A stretch of DNA of 64,000 bases from Anderseniella sp963759095 (lineage in GTDB: Bacteria > Pseudomonadota > Alphaproteobacteria > Rhizobiales > Aestuariivirgaceae), in assembly GCA_963759095.1 (NCBI GenBank), contig CAVWYF010000014.1:62001-126000 (forward strand), read 5' to 3'. Under the pieces are notes generated by a model, which was given only the letters and a program-made list of their open reading frames with translations, was not told the DNA's origin and made no database searches. Positions within the stretch are counted from its first letter, which is position 1; each line of letters starts with the position of its first letter. The translations under genes and the position numbers were made by a program. Shown here piece by piece: positions 43,223-51,739 of the stretch.

Positions 43223-44274
43223 GCACGACATCCAGCAAGACCACGGCAGGCAATTTCTTTGAGGACTTCTCCGTTGGCCAGGTCATCCGGCATGCGGTTC
43301 CGCGCACGGTGGGCGAGGGCGAACGCGCGATCTACACCGGACTTTACGGGATGCGCTGCGCTGTGCAGTCGTCGGACGCCTTTGCCAGGGCGATCGGGTA
43401 CAGCCAAGCTCCGCTGGACGACATGCTGGTGTTCCACATTGTGTTCGGCAAGACCGTGCCGGACATTTCCCTCAATGCCGTTGCCAATCTGGGATATGCG
43501 GATTGCCGTTTTCTGAAACCGGTTTTTGCCGGGGACACGCTGCACTCGCAATCTGAAGTCATCGGTGTGAAGCAGAATTCAAATGGCAAGACCGGTGTGG
43601 TGCATGTGCGCTCGACGGGGATGAACCAGCATGATGAACCGGTGCTGGAGTTTGTGCGCTGGGTGATGGTGCGCAAACGGGATGCGGCATCGCGCGCGCC
43701 TGATCCGGTTGTGCCGGAGTTGCCGGATCATGTGTCGCCGACCCATCTGGGGGCGGCGTGTCCGGTGATCGATCCGGCAAAGTGGGACCCGGGGCTTTCC
43801 GGTTCCGCCTATTTCTGGGGCGACTATCAGGCCGGTGAGCGCATTGATCATGTGGATGGCATGACAGTGGAAGAAGCCGAACACATGCTGGCGACAAGAC
43901 TGTACCAGAACACCGCGAAAGTGCATTTCAACCAGTTCACCGAAGGCCAGGGCCGGTTTGGCCGCAGGCTGATCTATGGCGGGCATGTGATTTCGCTGGC
44001 CCGTGCCCTGTCATTCAACGGGCTGGCCAACGCTTTCCATATCGCAGCTATAAATGGTGGTGCGCACGTGGCGCCATTGTTTGCCGGTGAAACGGTTTTC
44101 TGCTGGTCCGAAGTGCGCGATACGGCAAGACTGGAGGGCCGTGATGATGTGGGCGCCTTGCGATTGCGTACTGTCGCCACAAAGGATGCACCATGTGGCT
44201 CATTCCCGGAAACCGGCGATGACGGCGTTATTCTTGATCTCGATTACTGGGCGCTGATGCCGGTCAAACCATAA
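43219..44274 (+). CDS. MaoC-family mesaconyl-CoA hydratase
   Basis: The 351-residue protein has two hot-dog halves, starting GNFFEDFSVGQVIRHAVPRTVGEGE and with FGRRLIYGGHVISLARALSFNGL in the second half. Size and tandem layout match mesaconyl-CoA hydratase (Mch/MeaC), which interconverts mesaconyl-CoA and beta-methylmalyl-CoA. ATGA overlap with the lyase gene and ggagg upstream show a coupled operon. It lies just before sdhC, linking this pathway to the TCA genes. Confidence 0.85.
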   Translation: MSTTSSKTTAGNFFEDFSVGQVIRHAVPRTVGEGERAIYTGLYGMRCAVQSSDAFARAIGYSQAPLDDMLVFHIVFGKTVPDISLNAVANLGYADCRFLKPVFAGDTLHSQSEVIGVKQNSNGKTGVVHVRSTGMNQHDEPVLEFVRWVMVRKRDAASRAPDPVVPELPDHVSPTHLGAACPVIDPAKWDPGLSGSAYFWGDYQAGERIDHVDGMTVEEAEHMLATRLYQNTAKVHFNQFTEGQGRFGRRLIYGGHVISLARALSFNGLANAFHIAAINGGAHVAPLFAGETVFCWSEVRDTARLEGRDDVGALRLRTVATKDAPCGSFPETGDDGVILDLDYWALMPVKP

Positions 44275-44387
44275 TGGGATGCAGCTACACGGTGTGAAAT
44301 TAAACCAACAGCGCATTGCATGCGTTACGCTGCACATAGTATGACAGGAACAATCCTGCCCAGACGACATCATCAGGGACAATCCGA

Positions 44388-44783
44388 ATGGCGAATTCAC
44401 CCATGAAAGAGCGACCGCTCTCTCCGCATCTGAGTATCTATAAACCGATGCTCACCATGACGATGTCGATTGTACACCGGATAACCGGTATGGGACTGTA
44501 TTTCGGCATGGCCTTGTTTGTGTGGTGGCTGTTTTCTGCGGCGCATTCGCAAAGCTATTTTGATTTCGTGCAGGGCTTCATCGGCTCATGGTTCGGGCGT
44601 CTGGTGTTGTTCGGCTTTACGTGGGCGCTGGTGCACCACGCGCTTGGCGGGCTTCGGCACCTGCTGTGGGATACGGGCCGCGGATTTGACCTGGTCAAGA
44701 TCGAATGGATGGCGCGGGCAACCATTGCCGGATCGATCACACTAACGCTGCTGATCTGGATTGCAGCCTATGCGGCGAGGTAA
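44388..44783 (+). CDS. sdhC: Succinate dehydrogenase cytochrome b556 subunit
   Basis: The 131-residue protein starts RPLSPHLSIYKPMLTMTMSIVHRITG, the classical SdhC signature, with heme-ligand His in LVHHALGGLRHLLWDTG, and has three membrane helices. It anchors SdhAB and binds heme b and ubiquinone. ATG 44388 follows aggga. sdhD starts six bases after its stop. Confidence 0.96.
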   Translation: MANSPMKERPLSPHLSIYKPMLTMTMSIVHRITGMGLYFGMALFVWWLFSAAHSQSYFDFVQGFIGSWFGRLVLFGFTWALVHHALGGLRHLLWDTGRGFDLVKIEWMARATIAGSITLTLLIWIAAYAAR

Positions 44784-44789
44784 CTGAAC

Positions 44790-45170
44790 ATGAGCATGAG
44801 AACGCCCTTGGGCAAAGTACGCGGGCTGGGCTCGGCCAAATCCGGCACGGAACATTTCTGGCAGCAGCGGATGACGGCAATTGCCAATATTCCGCTGGTG
44901 ATCTTTCTGGCCTGGTTCTGCGTTTCCAAGGTGGGCGCTGATCGTGCGGAAATGACACAAGCGCTGTCCAACCCGTTGGTGGCGCTGATGCTGGTGTTCA
45001 CCATCATATCGATCACCTGGCACATGCGGCTCGGCATGCAGGTTGTCATTGAAGATTATATACACAACGAAGGCAGCAAGCTGATCTGCCTGATCGGCAA
45101 CACGTTCTTCTCACTGGCAGTGGCCCTGACCGGCCTGTTCGCCGTACTCAAGATTTCCTTTGGAGGCTGA
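44790..45170 (+). CDS. sdhD: Succinate dehydrogenase hydrophobic anchor subunit
   Basis: The 126-residue protein has LGSAKSGTEHFWQQRMTAIANIPLVIFL, then WHMRLGMQVVIEDYIH, the heme/quinone region of alphaproteobacterial SdhD, and three membrane helices. It pairs with SdhC. Only seven bases separate it from sdhA, whose ribosome site lies at its 3' end. Confidence 0.95.
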   Translation: MSMRTPLGKVRGLGSAKSGTEHFWQQRMTAIANIPLVIFLAWFCVSKVGADRAEMTQALSNPLVALMLVFTIISITWHMRLGMQVVIEDYIHNEGSKLICLIGNTFFSLAVALTGLFAVLKISFGG

Positions 45171-45177
45171 CCGGCAC

Positions 45178-47010
45178 ATGGCTGCGACGAACGCATACGA
45201 GTTTACCGACCACCAGTTTGACGTGGTTGTCGTCGGTGCCGGCGGTGCCGGCCTGCGCGCCGCGCTTGGCATGGCTGAGCAAGGCCTCAGGACGGCCTGT
45301 ATTTCCAAGGTGTTTCCGACCCGGTCCCATACGGTGGCGGCCCAGGGTGGTATTGCCGCAAGCCTGCACAATATGGGCCCTGACCACTGGCAGTGGCACA
45401 TGTATGACACCGTCAAGGGATCCGACTGGCTGGGCGACACCGACGCCATGGAATACCTGGCACGCGAGGCACCTGCAGCGGTTTATGAACTGGAGCACTA
45501 TGGTGTGCCGTTCAGCCGTACCGAAGAGGGCAAGATCTACCAGCGCCCGTTCGGTGGGCACATGCAGAATTTCGGCGACGGTCCGCCGGTGCAGCGCACC
45601 TGTGCAGCAGCTGACCGGACCGGGCACGCCATCCTGCACACGCTGTACGGGCAAAGCCTGAAACATCATGCGGAGTTCTTCATCGAGTATTTCGCCATCG
45701 ACCTGATCATGTCCGACGACGGCGTCTGCACCGGTGTTGTGGCGTGGAACCTGGAAGACGGCACCATGCACCGGTTTGCCGCCAAGATGGTGGTCCTTGC
45801 GACGGGTGGTTACGGCCGTTCCTACTTCTCGGCAACATCCGCCCACACCTGCACAGGCGACGGCAATGGCATGGCGGCGCGTGCCGGCCTGCCGCTGCAG
45901 GACATGGAATTCGTACAGTTTCACCCGACCGGGATTTATGGTGCGGGCTGCCTGATCACCGAAGGCGCGCGCGGCGAAGGCGGCTATCTGACCAATTCCG
46001 AGGGTGAGCGTTTCATGGAACGCTACGCGCCCAACGCCAAGGACCTGGCCTCGCGCGATGTGGTGTCGCGCTGCATGACCATGGAAATTCGCGACGGCCG
46101 CGGTGTCGGCAAGGACAAGGACCACATTCACCTGCACCTGGATCATCTTGATCCGGCCGTTCTGCATGAGCGTCTGCCCGGCATTTCCGAGAGCGCCAAG
46201 ATTTTTGCAGGCGTTGACCTGACCCGTGAACCGATCCCGGTCCTGCCGACGGTGCACTACAATATGGGCGGCATTCCAACCAATTACTGGGGCGAGGTGC
46301 TCAACCCGACCAAAAAGAATCCCGATGCCATTCAGCCGGGCCTGATGGCTGTCGGCGAGGCAGGATGTGCATCCGTGCACGGCGCCAATCGCCTGGGATC
46401 AAATTCACTGATCGACCTGGTGGTGTTTGGCCGTGCAGCGGCCATAAGGGCCGGCAAGGTGGTCGACCGGAACGAACCCGTGCCGGCCATCAATGAAGCG
46501 GCTGTCGACAAGATCATGGGCCGGTTTGACGGCCTGCGGCATGCATCGGGCTCGGTGCCGACGGCAAACCTTCGGCTCGAGATGCAGCGCGCCATGCAGG
46601 AAGACGCTGCCGTGTTCCGCACCCAGGAGACCCTGGCACAAGGCTGCAAGCGGCTCAGCGCGACATGGAAGAAAATGTCCGACCTTAAGGTGACCGACAG
46701 ATCGATGATCTGGAATTCCGACCTGGTAGAAACGCTGGAACTTGAAAACCTGATGGCAAGCGCCATTACTACGGTTTATTCAGCCGAAGCGCGCAAGGAA
46801 AGCCGTGGCGCACACGCCCGCGAGGACTACAAGGCAGGCCCGTATGACGGGCGTGATGACAAGAACTGGCGCAAGCACACGCTGTCGTGGGTTGATGACA
46901 AGGGCAAGGTGAAGCTGGATTATCGTCCGGTGCATACCGAGCCCCTGACAACGCCTGCCGAAGGCGGCATTGACCCCAAGAAGATCGCGCCAAAAGCGCG
47001 CGTCTACTAA
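45178..47010 (+). CDS. sdhA: Succinate dehydrogenase flavoprotein subunit
   Basis: The 610-residue protein has the FAD dinucleotide fold VVVGAGGAGLRAAL (18-30), covalent-FAD His51 in TRSHTVAAQGG, and active-site blocks HPTGIYGAG and RDVVSRCMT. It oxidises succinate to fumarate on the cytosolic face. I chose the ATG at 45178, preceded by ggagg; a start at 45160 overlaps sdhD and is not typical. Confidence 0.97.
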   Translation: MAATNAYEFTDHQFDVVVVGAGGAGLRAALGMAEQGLRTACISKVFPTRSHTVAAQGGIAASLHNMGPDHWQWHMYDTVKGSDWLGDTDAMEYLAREAPAAVYELEHYGVPFSRTEEGKIYQRPFGGHMQNFGDGPPVQRTCAAADRTGHAILHTLYGQSLKHHAEFFIEYFAIDLIMSDDGVCTGVVAWNLEDGTMHRFAAKMVVLATGGYGRSYFSATSAHTCTGDGNGMAARAGLPLQDMEFVQFHPTGIYGAGCLITEGARGEGGYLTNSEGERFMERYAPNAKDLASRDVVSRCMTMEIRDGRGVGKDKDHIHLHLDHLDPAVLHERLPGISESAKIFAGVDLTREPIPVLPTVHYNMGGIPTNYWGEVLNPTKKNPDAIQPGLMAVGEAGCASVHGANRLGSNSLIDLVVFGRAAAIRAGKVVDRNEPVPAINEAAVDKIMGRFDGLRHASGSVPTANLRLEMQRAMQEDAAVFRTQETLAQGCKRLSATWKKMSDLKVTDRSMIWNSDLVETLELENLMASAITTVYSAEARKESRGAHAREDYKAGPYDGRDDKNWRKHTLSWVDDKGKVKLDYRPVHTEPLTTPAEGGIDPKKIAPKARVY

Positions 47011-47043
47011 CTCCTTTGATGTAAGGGCACGGGATACGAAAAC

Positions 47044-47823
47044 ATGGTTGAACTTACACTTCCAAAGAACTCCCAGGTCGGCGATGGCAAAGTATGGCCC
47101 AAGCCTGATGGCGCCAACCGCACGCGAGAATTCAAGGTGTATCGCTGGAGCCCGGATGACGATGCCAACCCGCAGGTCGACACCTACACAATCGACCTGG
47201 ATGATTGCGGCCCGATGGTTCTCGATGCGCTGATCAAGATCAAGAACGAGATTGATCCGACCCTGACCTTCCGGCGGTCGTGCCGTGAAGGCATCTGCGG
47301 GTCATGTGCCATGAACATTGACGGCACCAACACGCTGGCCTGTACCCGCGGCATCGACGAAGTGGACGGTGATGTCCGGATTTACCCGTTGCCGCACATG
47401 CCGGTGGTCAAGGACCTGGTGCCGGACCTGTCACGGTTTTATGCGCAGCATCGCTCCATTGAACCATGGCTCAAGACCGATACGCCGGAGCCCAGAACCG
47501 AATGGAAACAGTCGCACGAAGACCGCGAAAAGCTCGACGGGCTGTACGAATGCATTCTGTGCGCGTGTTGTTCGACGTCGTGTCCGTCCTACTGGTGGAA
47601 CGGTGACCGCTATCTTGGGCCTGCCATCTTGCTGCAGGCCTATCGCTGGCTGATTGATTCACGTGACGAGGCGACCGGCGACCGGCTTGATAATCTGGAA
47701 GATCCGTTCCGGCTGTACCGGTGCCACACCATCATGAACTGCTCCAAGGCCTGTCCGAAGGGGTTGAACCCGGCAAAGGCGATTGCGGAGATCAAGAAGA
47801 TGATGGTTGAGCGCCGGGTCTAG
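47044..47823 (+). CDS. sdhB: Succinate dehydrogenase iron-sulfur subunit
   Basis: The 259-residue protein has the [2Fe-2S] ligands in CREGICGSCAMN, and the 4Fe and 3Fe clusters in CILCACCSTSCPSYWW and CHTIMNCSKACPKGLNP. It passes electrons from SdhA to quinone. It completes sdhCDAB. Its stop TAG starts a TAGAGCA motif also found at other gene ends in this window. No clear terminator follows. Confidence 0.97.
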   Translation: MVELTLPKNSQVGDGKVWPKPDGANRTREFKVYRWSPDDDANPQVDTYTIDLDDCGPMVLDALIKIKNEIDPTLTFRRSCREGICGSCAMNIDGTNTLACTRGIDEVDGDVRIYPLPHMPVVKDLVPDLSRFYAQHRSIEPWLKTDTPEPRTEWKQSHEDREKLDGLYECILCACCSTSCPSYWWNGDRYLGPAILLQAYRWLIDSRDEATGDRLDNLEDPFRLYRCHTIMNCSKACPKGLNPAKAIAEIKKMMVERRV

Positions 47824-47899
47824 AGCACTCTGCGCGTTCCTGTTTTGCTGAAACTGCGGTAGGATGATGGCTTCACTGATCTGCTGGAGTGTGCCGGAA

Positions 47900-48886
47900 A
47901 TGCGATGCCTGTCGATTCTAATCCTGTCCATTTTGGTGTCGTCATCGTCGCCGGCCCAGGCATTTGACTGCACCAAGGCAAGTACCGAGACGGAAAAGCT
48001 GATCTGTTCTGACAGCAGGCTCAAGCAGGCAGATGATGATCTGGGACGGGCATGGCGCATGGTGCGCGAGCTACTCGGCAAGGCAGAATTCCAAATGCTT
48101 CGGCAAAACCAGCGGGCGTGGCTGAAGAGCCGCGATGCGCGCTGCGGTTACGGCAGTGACCCTGAACGGGTTGACTGCCTGATGCAGCAAACCACCCAGC
48201 GTACATTGATTATTGCAGCAGAAGCGAAAACGGGGCCGGGAAGCGGTGCTGCCATGGTGCCGTTCGCCAGTGTTCAGGCTGGGTCAAAGGCGGCTTACGA
48301 GGTTGAAATTGCCGGTGTGCGGTTTGCCGCTCCTGCCGGGGCAGGGGAAATGTCATTCAACCAGGCGGTGGATGACCTGGTCAAACAGGCGCCGTTCACA
48401 GAAAAGATCGATTTCGAAACACCGGGGCAGCTCAGCTATAATCAATCCATCACCCTGGAGTTTGCTGCGCCCAATCTGGTGTCGGCGCTGGTGCAGACCT
48501 GGCGGTACGATGGTGGCGCACACGGCAACACCTTCTTTTCCGCCATCAATGTCAGTCCTCAAACCGGCGAGCTGACCTATGACAAGCTGTTTTCACCGGA
48601 GGCGAAGGCGGAGCTGGCAGATGCGTGCGGAAACCGGCTTTACGGACATGACGGAGACAAGGCTGTCAGCAAAGCACAAACCAGGGAGATGTTTTTTCCC
48701 GAGTATGAGAATACAGTTCTGGCAACGGCGGGCAACCTGTCTTCATGGACCTTCAATGCCGACGGTGCCCGGATTCATTTTTCACCCTATGAACTTGCCC
48801 CATATGCTGCCGGCAGCTTTGAGTGCCGGCTGCCGCTGGATCTTTTGCGCAAGCTGTCCAAAGCAGGCCACCATCTGCCGCAATGA
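47900..48886 (+). CDS. Secreted protein: LprI-type domain plus DUF3298/RsiV-like domain
   Basis: The 328-residue protein has a Sec signal peptide (to about residue 22) and an N-terminal lysozyme-inhibitor LprI-like domain (FDCTKASTETEKLICSDSRLKQADDDLGRAW...QRAWLKSRDARC, about 23-100) with conserved Cys. A C-terminal domain (about 140-325) has YDGGAHGNTFFSAINVSPQTGE, the DUF3298/RsiV pattern linked to lysozyme binding. It is probably periplasmic and could bind lysozyme or murein hydrolases. Start ATG 47900 with ggag upstream. No operon partner. Confidence 0.82.
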   Translation: MRCLSILILSILVSSSSPAQAFDCTKASTETEKLICSDSRLKQADDDLGRAWRMVRELLGKAEFQMLRQNQRAWLKSRDARCGYGSDPERVDCLMQQTTQRTLIIAAEAKTGPGSGAAMVPFASVQAGSKAAYEVEIAGVRFAAPAGAGEMSFNQAVDDLVKQAPFTEKIDFETPGQLSYNQSITLEFAAPNLVSALVQTWRYDGGAHGNTFFSAINVSPQTGELTYDKLFSPEAKAELADACGNRLYGHDGDKAVSKAQTREMFFPEYENTVLATAGNLSSWTFNADGARIHFSPYELAPYAAGSFECRLPLDLLRKLSKAGHHLPQ

Positions 48887-48988
48887 GGAAAACGAGCATG
48901 GTTAACTGAATGTCAATCTGGTTGCTGCAATTTTAGCGGACAGGAGTCCAATTCGACTCGGGATTGATGCAGTCAGTCAGTCAAGGAC

Positions 48989-49426
48989 ATGAAACCCATG
49001 CAAAATGCCGCTTTATCTGTAGATACAGCCAATTCGACACCAGCCGTGACGGTCTCTTACCCCTCCGCGCAGTGTGAAAAAAGCCCCTATTCCAGCATTG
49101 TCGGGCGGGGCAGTGTGCCGCTGTTGATCGAAGATTGCCTGCTGGCGGAAGTGCCGCGCGATCAATTGTACCGCGAGTGGGAGGCCTGCAAGACGATTTC
49201 CGATGGGGATGCAGCAGATTATTGCCGTCGTGCGGCAGGTCGCCTGTCGCGTGCATTTGAAAGCGAAATAGCCTCAGCAGATCTGTCTGACATTGTTGCC
49301 AATGCCGCAGTACTGTTCCTGCTCTCATTGCGCAAAAGCGGCGTTGTATCACCGGACCAGATTGGTCCCTGCGAGGTTTGCTATGATGGCACTGAGGCCG
49401 GCGGCCGCGTAAGCGCAGCAGGTTAA
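48989..49426 (+). CDS. Hypothetical protein
   Basis: The 145-residue product has no signal peptide or membrane helix. It has six Cys residues (two near CEKSP and EDCLL, then EACKTIS, YCRRAAG and a closing GPCEVCYDG), with a helical middle (DAADYCRRAAGRLSRAFESEI, ADLSDIVANAAVLFLLSLRK). The CxxC near the end might bind metal. No family is recognised. An acatgaaaccc context at the start lacks a strong ribosome site, so the first Met is uncertain. Confidence 0.5.
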   Translation: MKPMQNAALSVDTANSTPAVTVSYPSAQCEKSPYSSIVGRGSVPLLIEDCLLAEVPRDQLYREWEACKTISDGDAADYCRRAAGRLSRAFESEIASADLSDIVANAAVLFLLSLRKSGVVSPDQIGPCEVCYDGTEAGGRVSAAG

Positions 49427-49462
49427 CTCGCGTTCGCCCGCAATTTGTGATTTCCTCGGATA

Positions 49463-49903
49463 ATGACGAAAGACAGCAAGCCTGCGGAACCCTTTATGGA
49501 GCCTGTGGAGTTCGGGCATTCGCTCGGACCCGGCATCGGCGTCAACCTGCTTGTCAGCAACACCTCAAGGCATCGCGACTTTGCAGTTTCGGTGCTGGGC
49601 GCGAAAGTCCTGCATCACAGTGACGATTTTTCGGTGTTTTCCCTGAGCGGGTCGATCTGGATGATCCATGCCGACCATACCTACAAGACCAACGTCCTGT
49701 ATGGCGTCGCCACACAGGCTAAAGGCCGCGGTGCCGGTGCGGAGCTGAGAGCTTACGGGGTCGATCCGGACAAGGCAGAAGCTGCCGCCCGAGCAGGCGG
49801 CTGGACCGTACTGGCCGGTGCGCAGGACAAGCCGCACGGGCTGCGCGAGGCGGTAATCCTTGATGATGACGGGTATGCCTGGGTGCCAGGGGTGGCGATT
49901 TAG
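49463..49903 (+). CDS. VOC superfamily (glyoxalase/bleomycin-resistance-like) protein
   Basis: The 146-residue protein fits the vicinal-oxygen-chelate beta-alpha-beta-beta-beta fold: GIGVNLLVSNTSRHRDFAVSVLGAKVLHHSDDFSVFSLSGSIWMIH in outline, then RGAGAELRAYGVDPDKAEAAARAGGWTVLAGAQDKPHGLREAVILDDDGYAWVPG. Metal ligands of the family (His/Glu) are only partly evident, so catalysis is not assured. The stop TAG starts the TAGGGTCAGGACCC motif. Confidence 0.75.
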   Translation: MTKDSKPAEPFMEPVEFGHSLGPGIGVNLLVSNTSRHRDFAVSVLGAKVLHHSDDFSVFSLSGSIWMIHADHTYKTNVLYGVATQAKGRGAGAELRAYGVDPDKAEAAARAGGWTVLAGAQDKPHGLREAVILDDDGYAWVPGVAI

Positions 49904-50009
49904 GGTCAGGACCCATGAAGTGAGCGAAAGCGCTGTTGGGCAGCTCTGAGCCCAAAGTGAATTTGGATTTGGCACAAATTGGGTGCGAAAGCTGTAGTTC
50001 TGTCTATGA

Positions 50010-50408
50010 CTAATCCTTGGTGTAATCTGGCCCGATACGTGTCGGCAAACCGTCAGCGAGTTTCAACCAAGGAAGCTTTTCCTCATGAGCAACGTGGAGC
50101 GTTGGCACAAACTTTTCTGGTTCTTCCAATGCTGCAACATACAAATGCATGATACCCGACATTCTTTCCGACCGAAACGAAATAGGTGTGCCGCAGTTTG
50201 CGCAGAAGGTCCTTTCAACTCCTGGCGATGATTTGTAGACTTTGGGTGCTTCGCTGGTCCATCGCCATTGAGTATCTAGCACGCCGACATAGGTTGTCAT
50301 TGGCGCAGAACACTGCCTTCGGCAACTTTCGCAATGGCAGTTCACGCAAGTTTGGACAGGGGTATCGATTTCGAATTTGATGGCTCCGCATAAACAACGA
50401 CCACGCAT
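50010..50408 (-). CDS. GFA family (glutathione-dependent formaldehyde-activating type) protein
   Basis: The 132-residue protein has the zinc cysteines of the GFA fold: Cys5 and Cys7 (CLCG), Cys21/24/26/29 (CVNCHCESC), Cys33, and Cys69/72 (CANCG). The family folds as a beta tent; most members have unknown substrates despite the name. The ATG at 50408 follows a aaggag-type site (taaggagctaaaa on the minus strand). Isolated gene. Confidence 0.9.
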   Translation of the reverse strand: MRGRCLCGAIKFEIDTPVQTCVNCHCESCRRQCSAPMTTYVGVLDTQWRWTSEAPKVYKSSPGVERTFCANCGTPISFRSERMSGIMHLYVAALEEPEKFVPTLHVAHEEKLPWLKLADGLPTRIGPDYTKD

Positions 50409-50593
50409 TTTTAGCTCCTTAAAAACTCAGTAAACTTCAAGGCGTGAACGGGTCGGGTCGCCGTCAAATGCGTATCGATAGTGATCACCAGCGACGCTTT
50501 CGTCTGCCAATTTGCTTTTTTGCCCACATAAGCATTCGTAATCACCCTAGTTCCTCTTGGGAGTTGCCTTGACACCAACGGCAGCTTCGTCCG
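50409..50593. other. Gene-free gap between the GFA gene and the mini-element
   Basis: No gene was found. With the element at 50594-50811 it makes up most of the 483-base gap between the GFA and GNAT genes; 50812-50891 also shows nothing. Confidence 0.45.
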
Positions 50594-50811
50594 GATACTG
50601 TTGAAAAACTCAAAAATCGCGGAGTCTTATATTTTCGCTATCGGAGCAAAATATCGAAAACCGCTGCTAAATTTGCTCGCCGTGATGGACAGGTGCTTCA
50701 GGGTAGCGATACTCGAAAATTGGCTACCCCTTCGGCGAAAATTTCCAAACCCCTCTCTATGGGGCGGAAATTTTTAGACCAGAGGCAAATGTGGAGTTTT
50801 TCAACAGTATC
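50594..50811. mobile_element. MITE-like mini-element with perfect terminal inverted repeats
   Basis: GATACTGTTGAAAAACTC (50594-50611) and its exact reverse complement (50794-50811) bound a 218-bp stretch without coding capacity. TCCG directly precedes the left end and directly follows the right end, a likely 4-bp target duplication. The ends resemble those of some IS1182/IS5-group insertion sequences, so it may be a deletion derivative moved by a transposase encoded elsewhere. Confidence 0.75.
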
Positions 50812-50891
50812 TCCGGATAGCTGACCTTCGCTTGCCTTAGACTGACAGGTTCTGAGCCCTTAAACTGGTAACAAATTTTTGCATGTGCGCC

Positions 50892-51485
50892 TCAAGCCGA
50901 GCCGGGCTTGAGCCAGTTTGTCTGCCAGAGTGAATTCGAGTAGCAGATCGCCTCGCCATAGACTTCCTCGATGATCGAGGATGGCATCGGCCAGGGCAGG
51001 CGAACCTCGCCGTGAGTTTCATCGCCGTCCACGAAATTCATCTCGGCATTGTGCTTGTCAGCCAGGTGCCGCATGCGGTGGTTCGATGATCTGCACCATA
51101 GCAAGACCGAACGGACGCCACGGTTCTGCAGTGCAGCGACAATGCGGGCAAACAGGGCATCGCCTATGCCCTTGTCCTGCCATTCCGGCACAACGGAAAA
51201 CGCTGCTTCTGCTCGTACCGGCAGGCTGTTTGCAAGCAGCTTTATCTCGCCGACACCCAGCAGTTCGCCATCTACGAACGCGCCGAACACCATATTGCCG
51301 TTCGAGAACGCCGAACGTGCGTAGATATCAAGAAAGCTGTCGTGGACAGGAGCGCCGAAGCGCAGGGCGCGCGAGGCCGGATCAAGCCGGTCGAAGTGGC
51401 TTCTGAACAAATCCTGTTCGCTGCTCCAAAGCCTGCGGATTGTAATGGCGGTTGCCGTCTCCAGCGCAGTTGAATGCATTGTCAT
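50892..51485 (-). CDS. GNAT family N-acetyltransferase
   Basis: The 197-residue protein has a GNAT core: FGAFVDGELLGVGEIKLLANSLPVRAEAAFSVVPEWQDKGIGDALFARIV in outline, where VPEWQDKGIGDALF is the acetyl-CoA loop (Q/RxxGxG/A). Residues 25-40 (FRSHFDRLDPASRALRFG) are typical of alphaproteobacterial members with this opening. Substrate unknown. It is divergent from mmsA, with a pair of palindromic operator-like sites about 60 bases upstream of its start. Confidence 0.88.
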   Translation of the reverse strand: MTMHSTALETATAITIRRLWSSEQDLFRSHFDRLDPASRALRFGAPVHDSFLDIYARSAFSNGNMVFGAFVDGELLGVGEIKLLANSLPVRAEAAFSVVPEWQDKGIGDALFARIVAALQNRGVRSVLLWCRSSNHRMRHLADKHNAEMNFVDGDETHGEVRLPWPMPSSIIEEVYGEAICYSNSLWQTNWLKPGSA

Positions 51486-51543
51486 GGTATTATCCTTTTC
51501 AACCCCCTCGTTTGTAAGATAGGTCTACTGACGAATAATGTAG

Positions 51544-51588
51544 TGTTGCATTGCAGCATCTGAAAGGCGAAAATGTTGCGTTGCAACA
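51544..51588. promoter_or_regulatory. Two operator-like 15-bp palindromes between the GNAT gene and mmsA
   Basis: TGTTGCATTGCAGCA (51544-51558) and TGTTGCGTTGCAACA (51574-51588) are near-identical palindromes with centres 30 bp apart, about three helical turns. No regulator gene adjoins them. Confidence 0.65.
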
Positions 51589-51739
51589 AAAAGTGATAAC
51601 GGGTCATCTCAGATGCATTGGCGCAACGACAGGCAAACTGATGCTTGCCTAACCCCGGCAGGCTGATTAGGTTTCGCCCGGAATGGAACAACAAATTCAA
51701 GGGAGCTGTCCGCCGATAGCGGATGGGTAAGGGTAGAGT

